Below the pieces are notes generated by a model, which saw nothing but the letters and a program-made list of their open reading frames with translations, searched no databases and was not told the DNA's origin. From positions 1 through 64,000 of the forward strand of contig CADCGB010000005.1 in NCBI GenBank assembly GCA_902800815.1: a DNA stretch of 64,000 nucleotides. Reading direction: 5' to 3'. Below are positions 8,416 to 16,591 of this stretch, one piece after another. Within the stretch, counting starts at the first letter, position 1. The number at the start of each line of letters is the position of its first letter. The DNA comes from Fibrobacter succinogenes. GTDB taxonomy: Bacteria; Fibrobacterota; Fibrobacteria; Fibrobacterales; Fibrobacteraceae. Made by a program: the position numbers and the translations under genes.

Positions 8416-9357
8416 TTACATGAACCAGAAGCCGAGACCGGCCTTGAAGGTCATCTGCTTGCCGCCATCCATCTTCACAAGGATTCTGCTTTCGTCTTCT
8501 TCCTTGTTCTCGTAGACGTCGGTCAGGCCGAGGACGAGTGCTGCATCGATGGAGAGTCGTTCCATAATGAAGAAGCCCGCGCCGAAGACGATTCCGAAGC
8601 CGAAGCCCTTCTGTTCGATTTCTTCTTCGTAGCTGAAATTGATGGTGCCGAGGCCGCCGCCGATTTCAACATCCGCTTCATCGAGCTTGACGTCGGAACT
8701 GAGGTTCAGCGTGAGCTGCACGCCGGCCGTTATGTAGAGCATGTCCAGGACGGTTGCGCGCATCATGAGCGGAATTTCGAGGTCCATCTGCGTGAACTTG
8801 CGTTCTGCGGTTTCGTCTTCCTGGATGAGCAGGGCGTAATGGAAGTTGATTTCGGGCACGAACTGGAGGTAGTCTACCAGGGGGAGGCGTCCGCGGAGAC
8901 CCACGTCGAAGCCGATGCCTGCCGGGGCGTCCGTCTCGTCACCCATGTTCCAGTCCTGGGCGAGGCCGGTCAGGGCGCTGTAGTTGAAGTCGCCGTGGAT
9001 ACCGAAGCCAGCCTTGCCGTTGAGGGAAGACTTGGGTTGCTCGTTATAATTGTTTTGGATTGCAACCTGATTGGTTTCCTGGTTGTTGCTGTTGTTATTA
9101 ATCTGAATGTTGATGCTGTTATTGTTGTTGTTGGTCACTTGGTTGTTGACCTGAACATTAACATTGTTGTTTGTTACCTTTTCTTGCGGTTCCGCTGCCT
9201 CGCTGGACTGCTCGGCTTCCTCAGCGGGGGCGGCCTGTTCCTCAGCCTGCTCAGTAGTTTGTTCCTCGGTCTGTTCGTCTGTCGGCCAGGCGTCTTCCTG
9301 TGCGACCGCGAGCGAGGTGGCGAGGGCGCCTGCTGCGATAATCTTGGATATATTCAT
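8416..9357 (-). CDS. Outer-membrane beta-barrel protein with Asn-rich segment
   Basis: The start is placed at 9357, where ATCGGAGGAATCC precedes ATG and a normal signal peptide follows (MNISKIIAAGALATSLAVAQ). The product has 313 aa. Residues 20-55 are Glu/Ala/Gln-rich. Residues 56-100 are extremely Asn/Gln-rich, with alternating VNVQVNNQV and INIQINNN patterns. From residue 105 on there is a typical small barrel: alternating hydrophobic strands such as GFGIHGDFNYSALTG, PEINFHYALLI, MDLEIPLMMRATV and FGFGIVFGAGFFI, ending in an aromatic-hydrophobic strand (KAGLGFWFM). The barrel resembles PorT/OmpA-like eight- to ten-strand proteins. The role of the Asn-rich linker is unknown. Confidence 0.82.
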   Translation of the reverse strand: MNISKIIAAGALATSLAVAQEDAWPTDEQTEEQTTEQAEEQAAPAEEAEQSSEAAEPQEKVTNNNVNVQVNNQVTNNNNNSINIQINNNSNNQETNQVAIQNNYNEQPKSSLNGKAGFGIHGDFNYSALTGLAQDWNMGDETDAPAGIGFDVGLRGRLPLVDYLQFVPEINFHYALLIQEDETAERKFTQMDLEIPLMMRATVLDMLYITAGVQLTLNLSSDVKLDEADVEIGGGLGTINFSYEEEIEQKGFGFGIVFGAGFFIMERLSIDAALVLGLTDVYENKEEDESRILVKMDGGKQMTFKAGLGFWFM

Positions 9358-9437
9358 GGATTCCTCCGATATTTTGCGGTAAATGTAACAATTTCGGCAG
9401 AAAGTGGGAGGGTATTTGAAAAAAGTCGTTGTATCTC

Positions 9438-9466
9438 TTGACAAAACGGGTGCTGATTTCTATATA
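9438..9466 (+). promoter_or_regulatory. Sigma-70-type promoter of the metal-sensor operon
   Basis: TTGACA (9438-9443), a 17-nt spacer and TATATA (9461-9466) match the housekeeping consensus closely. The expected start of transcription, near 9473, falls in the operator and next to the start codon. Confidence 0.8.
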
Positions 9467-9471
9467 TGAAA

Positions 9472-9491
9472 ATATGAATACTTGTTCATAT
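9472..9491. promoter_or_regulatory. ArsR/SmtB-type operator
   Basis: ATATGAA-N6-TTCATAT is a perfect 7-nt inverted repeat, close to the imperfect palindromes bound by ArsR/SmtB-family repressors. It overlaps the predicted transcription start and the ATG of the sensor, as expected for autoregulation. Confidence 0.8.
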
Positions 9492-9806
9492 ATCAAAAAT
9501 GCGAGAAACGATATTCCGGTGGATGTTCTCTTCGAACTTTCTGAATTCTTCAAGTTCTTTGGCGATACCACGCGCATCCGTATTATCCATCTGATGCTCT
9601 CGGGGGAGCTCTCGGTGAACGAGATTGCCGAGAAGCTGAACCTGGAACAGTCGGTGGTGAGCCACCAGCTGCGCATCCTCCGTACGGCGAACCTGGTGAA
9701 GCCGCGCCGCGAGGGCCGCAAGATGTTCTACTCGCTCGACGACGAACATATCGGGCTCATCTTCAATACGGGCCTCACGCATATTCTGCACAAGAAGGGT
9801 AAGTAA
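9474..9806 (+). CDS. ArsR/SmtB-family metal-responsive repressor
   Basis: The product is a 110-residue winged-helix protein. FFGDTTRIRIIHLML, LSVNEIAEKLNLEQSVVSHQLRILR and EGRKMFYSLDDEH are the standard ArsR landmarks. The last helix has D-x-H-x10-H-x2-H (DEH...THILH). This matches the alpha-5 zinc site of SmtB/CzrA-type sensors, and an N-terminal Cys at residue 4 could add an N-terminal metal site. The partner gene is a metal permease 2 nt downstream. I place the start at ATG 9474, because earlier in-frame TTG codons would lie inside the promoter. The mRNA would then be nearly leaderless. A GTG at 9519 is the alternative but would lose the Cys. The inducer is probably Zn(II), Cd(II) or Co(II). 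Confidence 0.9.
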   Translation: MNTCSYIKNARNDIPVDVLFELSEFFKFFGDTTRIRIIHLMLSGELSVNEIAEKLNLEQSVVSHQLRILRTANLVKPRREGRKMFYSLDDEHIGLIFNTGLTHILHKKGK

Positions 9807-9807
9807 A

Positions 9808-11244
9808 ATGCCTGCTGTTTTAGAGATTCTAGAAAAGTTCGTTCTGCAGTTCATTACGCTGTTCTCCGAGATGGCGCCGTTCCTGTTGCTCGGTTTTTTG
9901 CTTGCGGGCATTTTGCATGTGTGGGTGCCGAACCACCTGTACGTGCCGAAGATTTCAAAACCGAATTTCAAGTCGGTGCTGTGGTCTGCGCTCTTTGGCG
10001 TTCCGCTCCCGATTTGCAGCTGCGGTGTGATTCCCACGTCGATTGCGCTCCGTAAGGAAGGTGCGAGCAAGGGCGCGAGCGTAAGCTTCCTCATCTCGAC
10101 ACCTGCGACGGGTGTGGATTCCATACTGGCGACGTATTCCCTGCTGGGCGGACCGTTTGCGGTGTTGCGCCCGATTGCCGCGTTTGTTACCGCGATGTTT
10201 GGCGGCGTGTTTACGAACGTGCTGACGCGCGGCGAGGAGCAGGTGCATGACCATCCGGACACAATCGACTTTGATGACTGCGATACTGAACACCACTGCG
10301 GTTGCGGGCATTGCGAATGCGAATCCCATGACGCGAAGGCGGAAAAGAAGTCCTTTGCGCAGAAGGTTCGCGAGACTTTTGAGTACGGCTTTGTGAACAT
10401 GGTGGGCGACGTGAGCAAGTGGCTCACGATAGGGCTCCTGCTCGGTGCGCTGATTGCGGCCTTTGTGCCGGATGACTTCTTCTTGTTCCTGCACGAGTAT
10501 CCGCTGCTTTGTATGCTGGTGGTGCTTGTGCTTGCGATGCCGATGTACACGTGTGCTACGGGTTCCATTCCGCTTGCGCTTGCGCTTGTGGCGAAGGGCA
10601 TTACGCCGGGTGCGGCCCTTGTGCTGCTGATGGCAGGGCCTGCGACGAGTATCGCGAGCATGCTTGTGGTGGGGAAGGCCTTTGGCAAGCGTACCTTGAT
10701 TGCCTACCTGACGTCCATTGCATTAGGCGCACTCTTCTTCGGCTATATCGTGGACACGTTCTTTATGGACACGTTCCTTGCGGCGATGCTCCCGCATGGT
10801 TCTGCGGAATGTCACGGGCATGGTGCGCTTGGCGTGTTTGACTATGTATGTGCGGGCCTGCTAGCGGTGTTCATGATTTATGCGAAGTTTGCACACAAGG
10901 GGTGCGGTTGCGGACACGACCATTGCGGCTGCGGGCACGATCACGAACATGGCGAGCATCATCATGACGGCGAATGCCACTGCCATGAGCATGAGGACCA
11001 TGAGCACGAAGAGGAATGCGATGAATGCGTTCTCGTGACTTACCGCGTGAACGGCATGAGCTGCAGCCACTGCAAGGCTTGCGTCGAGAAGGCGGTGCGC
11101 GTGCTGGATGGAGTGGAATCAGCCGAGGCCGATGTCTCGAAGAAGGAACTTCGCGTGGAATGGCACGATGAGGACGATGTCGATGAGGCTGCGCTCAAGA
11201 AGGCCGTTGAAGAAGCGGGCTTCGAGTTCGGTGGAAAGGTTTGA
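9808..11244 (+). CDS. YraQ/SO_0444-type metal efflux permease fused to an HMA domain
   Basis: The product has 478 residues. Two blocks of transmembrane helices (residues 10-140 and 205-360) carry the two family motifs, VPLPICSCGVIPTSIALRKEG and MPMYTCATGSIPLALALVAKG. They are separated by a cytosolic His/Cys loop (HHCGCGHCECESHD). After the last helix comes a second His/Cys/Glu-rich segment (residues 365-405). A C-terminal heavy-metal-associated domain with GMSCSHCKACVEKAV follows. The SO_0444 family exports Cu/Zn-type metals; the HMA domain could deliver metal to the permease. It is coupled to the SmtB-like sensor and overlaps nothing. Its stop codon abuts the ispD stop codon on the other strand. 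Confidence 0.9.
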   Translation: MPAVLEILEKFVLQFITLFSEMAPFLLLGFLLAGILHVWVPNHLYVPKISKPNFKSVLWSALFGVPLPICSCGVIPTSIALRKEGASKGASVSFLISTPATGVDSILATYSLLGGPFAVLRPIAAFVTAMFGGVFTNVLTRGEEQVHDHPDTIDFDDCDTEHHCGCGHCECESHDAKAEKKSFAQKVRETFEYGFVNMVGDVSKWLTIGLLLGALIAAFVPDDFFLFLHEYPLLCMLVVLVLAMPMYTCATGSIPLALALVAKGITPGAALVLLMAGPATSIASMLVVGKAFGKRTLIAYLTSIALGALFFGYIVDTFFMDTFLAAMLPHGSAECHGHGALGVFDYVCAGLLAVFMIYAKFAHKGCGCGHDHCGCGHDHEHGEHHHDGECHCHEHEDHEHEEECDECVLVTYRVNGMSCSHCKACVEKAVRVLDGVESAEADVSKKELRVEWHDEDDVDEAALKKAVEEAGFEFGGKV

Positions 11245-11928
11245 TTAGCGCGCGCGGCTCGCGAAAATCTCGAAATCTTCGGGAGTCGTGAGTTTGTCGT
11301 TCGCGACGTTGCCCTTCACGATGTAGACGTTCTCGCCAAAGTATTCGAGAATGCTCGCCTCGTCGGTGGGCGTAAAGTTCAGGGGCTCTGCGGCTATGCG
11401 TCCGTAGAGCTTTTTCAGTAGCGCGATGGAGGCTGCCTGCGGGGTCTGCGCCATCCATACGGTGTTGCGGTCGATGGTCTTTTGCACCTTGCCGTCGGCT
11501 GCTACCTTGATGGTATCGACGGCGGGCTTGGCCACAAGGCAACTTCCCTTGGTGACGAGCGTCTCGCATACATCGCGGATGATTTCCTTGCTCACGAAGG
11601 GACGTGCCACGTCGTGGACCAGCACGTATTCCGCACTGCTTGTAAGGGCGTTCACGCCATTTTCGACGGACTGCCAGCGCTCCGCACCGCCAATGACGAT
11701 TTTCAGTTTGGGGTGCGAGAATTCCTTTTCGAAATGGTCCTTCCAGTCGGCGGGTACGGCCATCACGACTTCGGCGATTTCTTCCATCTCGAGGAATGTC
11801 TCGAGGGAGTAGCGGTATACAGGCTTGCCGCCCAGGAGCATCAGCTGTTTGGGGATGTTGCCACCCATGCGCTTGCCGAGCCCACCTGCGGGGAGCACTG
11901 CCGCGAATCTGCCGTTTAAGTTCTGCAT
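11245..11928 (-). CDS. ispD: 2-C-methyl-D-erythritol 4-phosphate cytidylyltransferase
   Basis: This enzyme transfers CMP to methylerythritol phosphate in the non-mevalonate isoprenoid pathway. Its 227 residues contain the signature nucleotide loop PAGGLGKRMGGNIPKQ, the VHDVARPFVS metal and substrate segment, KPAVDTIKVA, RNTVWMAQTPQ and the final NDKLTTPEDFE. The length is normal. It converges with the metal permease with no gap and no terminator between them, so read-through transcripts would be antisense to each other. IspF is not encoded in the window. Confidence 0.95.
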   Translation of the reverse strand: MQNLNGRFAAVLPAGGLGKRMGGNIPKQLMLLGGKPVYRYSLETFLEMEEIAEVVMAVPADWKDHFEKEFSHPKLKIVIGGAERWQSVENGVNALTSSAEYVLVHDVARPFVSKEIIRDVCETLVTKGSCLVAKPAVDTIKVAADGKVQKTIDRNTVWMAQTPQAASIALLKKLYGRIAAEPLNFTPTDEASILEYFGENVYIVKGNVANDKLTTPEDFEIFASRAR

Positions 11929-12000
11929 GGTGATAAAGATATAAAAGAATTCATTCGAGAATTCTTAATTCTTGTTTGATAAGTGCGTTTCCAAGATGTA

Positions 12001-12025
12001 TGGATTCCGGACACGATGTGTCCAG
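12001..12025. repeat. Intergenic palindrome, copy B
   Basis: ATTCCGGACAC and GTGTCCAGAAT form an 11-bp stem with one mismatch around a GAT loop. It is flanked by GTATGG and GAC exactly as in copy A (8379-8403). It lies 15 bp beyond the 3' end of the leftward helicase gene. Confidence 0.75.
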
Positions 12026-12039
12026 AATGACATAAGGTG

Positions 12040-14643
12040 TTACGCTTCGCCGATGCGTAGCATTTTCAGGAGCGGGATTCCGGCCTCGCGGCTGTCGGCG
12101 AGGTTTATCTCGAAGTCGATGCTCCAGTCGTTGAATTCTTCCTCGTCCTGCAGCATCTGCTGTATGTGCATCACGTCGCCCTCGTAGGTGACGATGGTGT
12201 GGGCGAGCGCGCGACCTTCCACGTCGAGGCGGAACTTGTGGTGTTCTGCCGTGTAGGCGGCCATGATTTCTGTGAGCATATTCTCGGTCCACGGCTTGCC
12301 TTCGCCGTCCACGAGCAGCTGGCCTTCTTTCAGGTCGTCTGCAAGGCTGTCGAGGACTGCGGCAAAGTCCTGCTTGGCGAGGTTGCCCATGATCTGGAAT
12401 ATGCGCTGGCGTACCATGCCGAGGAACCGCTTCTTGTCGTAGGTGATATCGGCTGCGGCCTTGTCGGCCCCGAACGCCTTCTCCGCCTCGTCTTCGGTGA
12501 GGCCCGCTTCCAGGCGCTTCTGGTAGTCCTCGGGGTGGGCCATCTTTTCCCATTCTTCCAGCAGGCTCGAGTCGGTGCGGCGGATCATGTCGCCGAGGTA
12601 GTCTTCCATCTCGCGGAGTTCATCATTCTTGTATCCATCGGGCACTGTCTGGCTCAAGACTTTATATACGTAGTTCAGGTGCCGGAGCAGAATCGCTTCC
12701 ATGCGCTGCAAGCCGTACTGCTTTACGTATCCGCTGAACGTGCTGAAGTTCTCGAACATCTCGCGCACGATGGATTTGGGTTCCACGTTCACGTCGACCC
12801 ACGGGTGAACTTCCGCAAATTCGTTGTATGTGCCGTAGATAAATTCACGCAGCGGCTTGGGGTACTCGACCTTCTCGATTTCTTCCATGCGCTGGTTGTA
12901 TTCCATGCCCTGCGCCTTGAGTTCATCGAGCCTTGCGGTGCGCGCCTTGTTCTGCTGGATGCGGAGTATTGCCTCGGGGTTTTCCACGATGCTTTCGCAC
13001 AGGGTAATCACGTCGAGCGCGTACTCCGGGGAATCCGCGTTCAGTTTCGGGAGCGTATCCACCAGGTACAGCGAGAGTGGTTGGTTCATCGCGAAGTCAT
13101 CCTGCAGGTCCATGTTCACGCGCAGGTGACTGTAACCGGGGGCGACGGGCTTCACGAATTCTACGATGTTCTTTTCTACCAGGCTGCGGAAAAGCTGGAA
13201 GGAACGGTGCTGCAACTGCTTCTTGCTCGCCGCGCTCTCGTGGCAGTCTTTCAGGAGCGTGCGCATGGCTCGGCATCCGTCGGTTTCGCGGCTCAGTATG
13301 TTCAGGAGCATTCCATGGTCCACATGGAAACTCGAGGTAAGCGGTTCGGGCTGCGCGTCGATCAGGCGTTTGTACGTGCTCTCGTCGAAGGGAACGTAGC
13401 CGTGTTCGGGCGGTTTGCGCTTCTGGAACTTTTTTCCGGTTTGGCGGCTCTTGGCCTCGAGTTTCAGGTTCTCGATTATGTGTTCGGGAGCCTGCGCCAC
13501 CACGTATCCGATGTTGTCGAATCCCTTGCGCCCTGCGCGGCCTGCAATCTGGTGGAAGTCGCGTGCGGTGAGGATTGCTGTCTTGTCGCCGCTGTATTTG
13601 CAGAGTTGCGTGAAGAGTACCGTGCGTATGGGAACGTTCACGCCCACGCCGAGCGTGTCGGTGCCGCAGATGACTTTCAATAAGCCTTTTTGTGCGAGTT
13701 TTTCGCAGAGGATGCGGTACTTGGGCAATAGTCCTGCGTGGTGAAGGCCGATTCCCTGTTTGAGCCAGCGCTTGACATCGGGACCGTACGGACTTGAGAA
13801 TCGCACTTCCTTGATGGCCTCGTTTATCTTGACCTTCTCTTCCTTGGTGCAGAGGTCGAGGCTCATGAAGTTCTGTGCGTTGCTTGCGGCTGCAGCCTGC
13901 GTAAAATGAACGACATATACGGGTGCCTTGCCCTCGTTCACGAGCTTCTGAACTTCGGTCGAAAGTTCCGTGGTGCTGTAGGTAAAATCGAGTGGCACAG
14001 GCCTCTGCGTGGAACGCACCGTGATGGACTCACGCCCGGTGTGCTTCGTCATCTCGCGTTCAAAGAATTCCGTTGCGCCGACGGTCGCGCTCATCAGCAG
14101 GAATCGAGACTGCGGAAGCGTGAGGAGCGGAATCTGCCAGGCGACACCGCGTTCACGGTCGGTATAGTAGTGGAACTCGTCCATCACGATGTCGGTAATC
14201 GCGAGTTTTTCGCCTTCGCAGAGCGCCATGTTGCTTAAAATTTCTGCGGTGCAGCACAGGATGGGCGCGTCGCGGTTTACGGTCGCGTCGCCGGTAGAGA
14301 GCCCGACGTTCTCGGGCCCGAATTCCTTGCAGAGTGCCATCCATTTCTCGTTCACGAGCGCCTTGATGGGGCAGGTGTAAACGCTCTTGCGGCCATGCGC
14401 GATGCTGTCGAAGTGGAGCGCGAGTGCGACCATCGACTTGCCCGAGCCCGTGGGCGTATTCAGGATGACGTTCTTGCCGTCCAGAAGTTCGAGGATAGCC
14501 TCTTCCTGTGCGGGGTAGAGCGTGGTTCCGCGTGATTCCGCCCATTCCATAAAGGACATCAGCAGTTCCTCGGCGCCCTCCCCGTTCTTGAACGGGGAAC
14601 TAGGCAGGTATTCCTTGAGGCTTTTGCGGACGTTTTCGCTCAT
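12040..14643 (-). CDS. Ski2-like DEAD/DEAH-box RNA helicase (DUF3516 type)
   Basis: This is an 867-residue superfamily-2 helicase. Motif I is [15 protein letters not shown]. Motif II is MDEFHYY (a DEVH-type variant). Motif III is LMSATVG. Motif VI is [13 protein letters not shown]. Domain 2 has [14 protein letters not shown] and [14 protein letters not shown], which are characteristic of Ski2/Mtr4/HelY-like helicases. The C-terminal 400 residues form the helical DUF3516 region seen in bacterial members. Such proteins probably remodel structured RNA in decay or ribosome maturation. ATG 14643 is chosen because upstream in-frame residues look non-coding and a TATCTTTG motif ends 5 nt before it. 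No Shine-Dalgarno is present. Confidence 0.9.
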   Translation of the reverse strand: MSENVRKSLKEYLPSSPFKNGEGAEELLMSFMEWAESRGTTLYPAQEEAILELLDGKNVILNTPTGSGKSMVALALHFDSIAHGRKSVYTCPIKALVNEKWMALCKEFGPENVGLSTGDATVNRDAPILCCTAEILSNMALCEGEKLAITDIVMDEFHYYTDRERGVAWQIPLLTLPQSRFLLMSATVGATEFFEREMTKHTGRESITVRSTQRPVPLDFTYSTTELSTEVQKLVNEGKAPVYVVHFTQAAAASNAQNFMSLDLCTKEEKVKINEAIKEVRFSSPYGPDVKRWLKQGIGLHHAGLLPKYRILCEKLAQKGLLKVICGTDTLGVGVNVPIRTVLFTQLCKYSGDKTAILTARDFHQIAGRAGRKGFDNIGYVVAQAPEHIIENLKLEAKSRQTGKKFQKRKPPEHGYVPFDESTYKRLIDAQPEPLTSSFHVDHGMLLNILSRETDGCRAMRTLLKDCHESAASKKQLQHRSFQLFRSLVEKNIVEFVKPVAPGYSHLRVNMDLQDDFAMNQPLSLYLVDTLPKLNADSPEYALDVITLCESIVENPEAILRIQQNKARTARLDELKAQGMEYNQRMEEIEKVEYPKPLREFIYGTYNEFAEVHPWVDVNVEPKSIVREMFENFSTFSGYVKQYGLQRMEAILLRHLNYVYKVLSQTVPDGYKNDELREMEDYLGDMIRRTDSSLLEEWEKMAHPEDYQKRLEAGLTEDEAEKAFGADKAAADITYDKKRFLGMVRQRIFQIMGNLAKQDFAAVLDSLADDLKEGQLLVDGEGKPWTENMLTEIMAAYTAEHHKFRLDVEGRALAHTIVTYEGDVMHIQQMLQDEEEFNDWSIDFEINLADSREAGIPLLKMLRIGEA

Positions 14644-14648
14644 GAGGC

Positions 14649-14656
14649 CAAAGATA
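14649..14656 (-). promoter_or_regulatory. TAnnTTTG element just upstream of the Ski2-like helicase
   Basis: TATCTTTG on the minus strand ends 5 nt before the ATG. It resembles the -7 element of Bacteroidota promoters and would give an almost leaderless mRNA. Confidence 0.4.
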
Positions 14657-14677
14657 GTTTTTGCAAGGCGGGCTATT

Positions 14678-14706
14678 TTGTTAAATTTCGTCAGTAAGCA
14701 TATAAA
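14678..14706 (+). promoter_or_regulatory. Sigma-70-type promoter of rmlA
   Basis: TTGTTA (14678-14683), 17 nt and TATAAA (14701-14706) lie 14 nt before the rmlA ATG. AGGA at 14711-14714 can serve as ribosome binding site. Confidence 0.6.
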
Positions 14707-14720
14707 AACAGGATGACACC

Positions 14721-15608
14721 ATGAAAGGAATCGTTCTCGCCGGAGGCTCCGGCACAAGGCTCTACCCGCTGACCATGGTCACCAGCAAGCAACTCTTGCC
14801 GGTCTACGACAAGCCCATGATCTACTACCCGCTTTCGACCCTGATGCTTGCGGGCATCCGCGAAATCCTCATCATCTCGACGCCGACGGACTTGCCGAAC
14901 TTTGAACGCCTTCTGGGCGACGGTTCCGCAATGGGCCTCAAGCTCAGTTACAAGGTGCAGCCGAGCCCCGATGGCCTGGCGCAGGCGTTTATCTTGGGCG
15001 AGGAATTTATCGGTAACGACTGCTGCGCGATGGTGCTCGGCGACAACATCTTCTATGGCAACGGCTTTAGCCCGCTCCTGAAGGCTGCGGTGAAGAACGC
15101 CGAACAGAACGGCCGTGCGAGCGTGTTCGGCTACTACGTAGAAGATCCGGAACGTTTTGGCGTGGTGGAGTTCGACGACAATGGCAAGGTCATCTCTGTG
15201 GAAGAAAAGCCTAAGGAACCCAAGAGCAACTATGCGATTACGGGCCTCTACTTCTACGACAACCGCGTGAGTGGATTTGCGAAGGCACAGAAGCCGAGTG
15301 CACGCGGCGAACTCGAGATTACCGACTTGAACAAGACGTACCTCGACAAGGGCGAACTCGACGTGAAACTCCTGGGCCGTGGGTTTGCATGGCTCGATAC
15401 CGGCACGATGGACAGCTTGATTGAAGCGGGCGAGTTCGTGAAGATGGTTGAGAACCGTCAGGGCATCCAGATTAGCGCTGTGGAAGAGATTGCCTACGTG
15501 AACGGCTGGATCAGCAAGGAAAAGTTGCTCGAGTCTGCCGCCAAGTACGGGAAGTCCCCCTACGGTCAGCACCTGCGCAAGGTCGCCGAAGGTAAGATCA
15601 GGTACTAG
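14721..15608 (+). CDS. rmlA: Glucose-1-phosphate thymidylyltransferase
   Basis: It forms dTDP-glucose from glucose 1-phosphate and dTTP, the first step toward dTDP-rhamnose and other deoxysugars of surface polysaccharides. The 295 residues show [33 protein letters not shown], the substrate loop [65 protein letters not shown] and EIAYVNGWI. All match the standard short RmlA class. Other rml genes are absent here. The next gene follows within 8 nt. Confidence 0.96.
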   Translation: MKGIVLAGGSGTRLYPLTMVTSKQLLPVYDKPMIYYPLSTLMLAGIREILIISTPTDLPNFERLLGDGSAMGLKLSYKVQPSPDGLAQAFILGEEFIGNDCCAMVLGDNIFYGNGFSPLLKAAVKNAEQNGRASVFGYYVEDPERFGVVEFDDNGKVISVEEKPKEPKSNYAITGLYFYDNRVSGFAKAQKPSARGELEITDLNKTYLDKGELDVKLLGRGFAWLDTGTMDSLIEAGEFVKMVENRQGIQISAVEEIAYVNGWISKEKLLESAAKYGKSPYGQHLRKVAEGKIRY

Positions 15609-15616
15609 GAGTAAAT

Positions 15617-16504
15617 ATGAAAAAGAAATTTGGCTTGATTCTTGTTGCGGCTGCAATGTGCGCGTTGACCGCCTGCAACCAGGAAAATGCACAGTCTAAG
15701 GCGGGCGAGAAGGCCGCGCAGCCCGAGGCTGCGGCCCCGCAGGCGTCGAAGTCGCTTGTCGTTTATTACTCGCAGAACGGTGCGACAAAGAAGCTCGCGG
15801 AAATTTTCCAGAAGGCAAAGAATGCCGACATGTTCGAGATTGCGACGGTGACTCCGTACCCCTCGACATACGACAGCACGATTGCCGCAGTGGGCGCCCA
15901 GCGCGAAAGCAAGCAGTGGCCCGCACTTGTGAACCCGAAGGCCGACCTCGCGAAATACGACACGGTGTATCTCGGATACCCAATCATGTTCGGGAGCTTC
16001 GCCCCTCCGGTCTATACCTTCCTTGACTCGAACGACCTTTCGGGCAAGGTGGTGGTGCCGTTCTGTACCTACGGGAGCGGCGGTCGCAAGGCTTCTGCCG
16101 CAGAACTCAAGACGCTCGAGCCGAATGCAAACGTGACGCTTGCCTACGGGATTTCGAACAAGCGAATTACCGCGGAAAATGGTGCGGAAGTTGCAACGAA
16201 GGAAGTCGAAGGCTTCTTTGCCGACCTTGCGACCGGCAAGACGGACGAGATGCTCATGGGTGGCTTTACGGAACAGCGCCCGCTTACTGCGGAAGATTCC
16301 GCGGTATTTGCGACCGCGACGAAGGATTACGCCTACTTGAAGCTCGCTCCGCTGAGTGTCGCTACGCAGGTGGTGGCCGGTACCAACTACCTCTTTGTGT
16401 GCACGACAAGCGGGTTCAACCGCCCGCCCACCGAGACGATGGTGAAAATCTTCAAGCCGCTCCCGGGCAGGGGCGAACCTGAACTTATCGTCATGGAAAA
16501 GTAG
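15617..16504 (+). CDS. Lipoprotein with flavodoxin domain and C-terminal stefin/cystatin-like domain
   Basis: The product has 295 residues. The signal peptide ends at ALTAC (Cys 20), so it is probably a lipoprotein. After an Ala/Glu linker, residues 45-205 form a flavodoxin-like domain. It has the phosphate loop YYSQNGATKKLAEIF, then YDTVYLGYPIMFGSFAPPVYTFL, and VVPFCTYGSGG. The last 65 residues read as a type-1 cystatin (stefin): TQVVAGTNYLFVC, then MVKIFKPLPGRGEPEL. From memory, human stefin A has TQVVAGTNYYIKV and LKVFKSLPGQNEDL, in the same order and spacing. The Q-V-V-A-G loop is the papain-binding hairpin of cystatins. AGGAG overlaps the rmlA stop and sets the start. The combination suggests an envelope redox protein with a possible cysteine-protease-inhibiting module. 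Confidence 0.85.
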   Translation: MKKKFGLILVAAAMCALTACNQENAQSKAGEKAAQPEAAAPQASKSLVVYYSQNGATKKLAEIFQKAKNADMFEIATVTPYPSTYDSTIAAVGAQRESKQWPALVNPKADLAKYDTVYLGYPIMFGSFAPPVYTFLDSNDLSGKVVVPFCTYGSGGRKASAAELKTLEPNANVTLAYGISNKRITAENGAEVATKEVEGFFADLATGKTDEMLMGGFTEQRPLTAEDSAVFATATKDYAYLKLAPLSVATQVVAGTNYLFVCTTSGFNRPPTETMVKIFKPLPGRGEPELIVMEK

Positions 16505-16537
16505 CCGACGCCATCGCTTGACGAAACTTTAAAAAAT

Positions 16538-16567
16538 AAGAGCCAGGATTTTTCCTGACTCTTTTTT
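16538..16567. terminator. Terminator between convergent genes
   Basis: AAGAGCCAGGA and TCCTGACTCTT pair over 11 bp with one mismatch. A T run follows and an A run precedes, so it may work in both directions. Confidence 0.85.
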
Positions 16568-16591
16568 ATCAAATTAAATAGGTCGGCCGGC

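Noticed and set aside
9429-9473. Upstream TTG start extending the ArsR protein by 15 residues
   Set aside because: The extension would be encoded by the -35 and -10 sequences of the promoter.
14644-14757. 38-codon N-terminal extension of the Ski2-like helicase
   Set aside because: It would overlap the rmlA promoter and coding start, and looks non-coding (Cys/Arg/Phe-rich).
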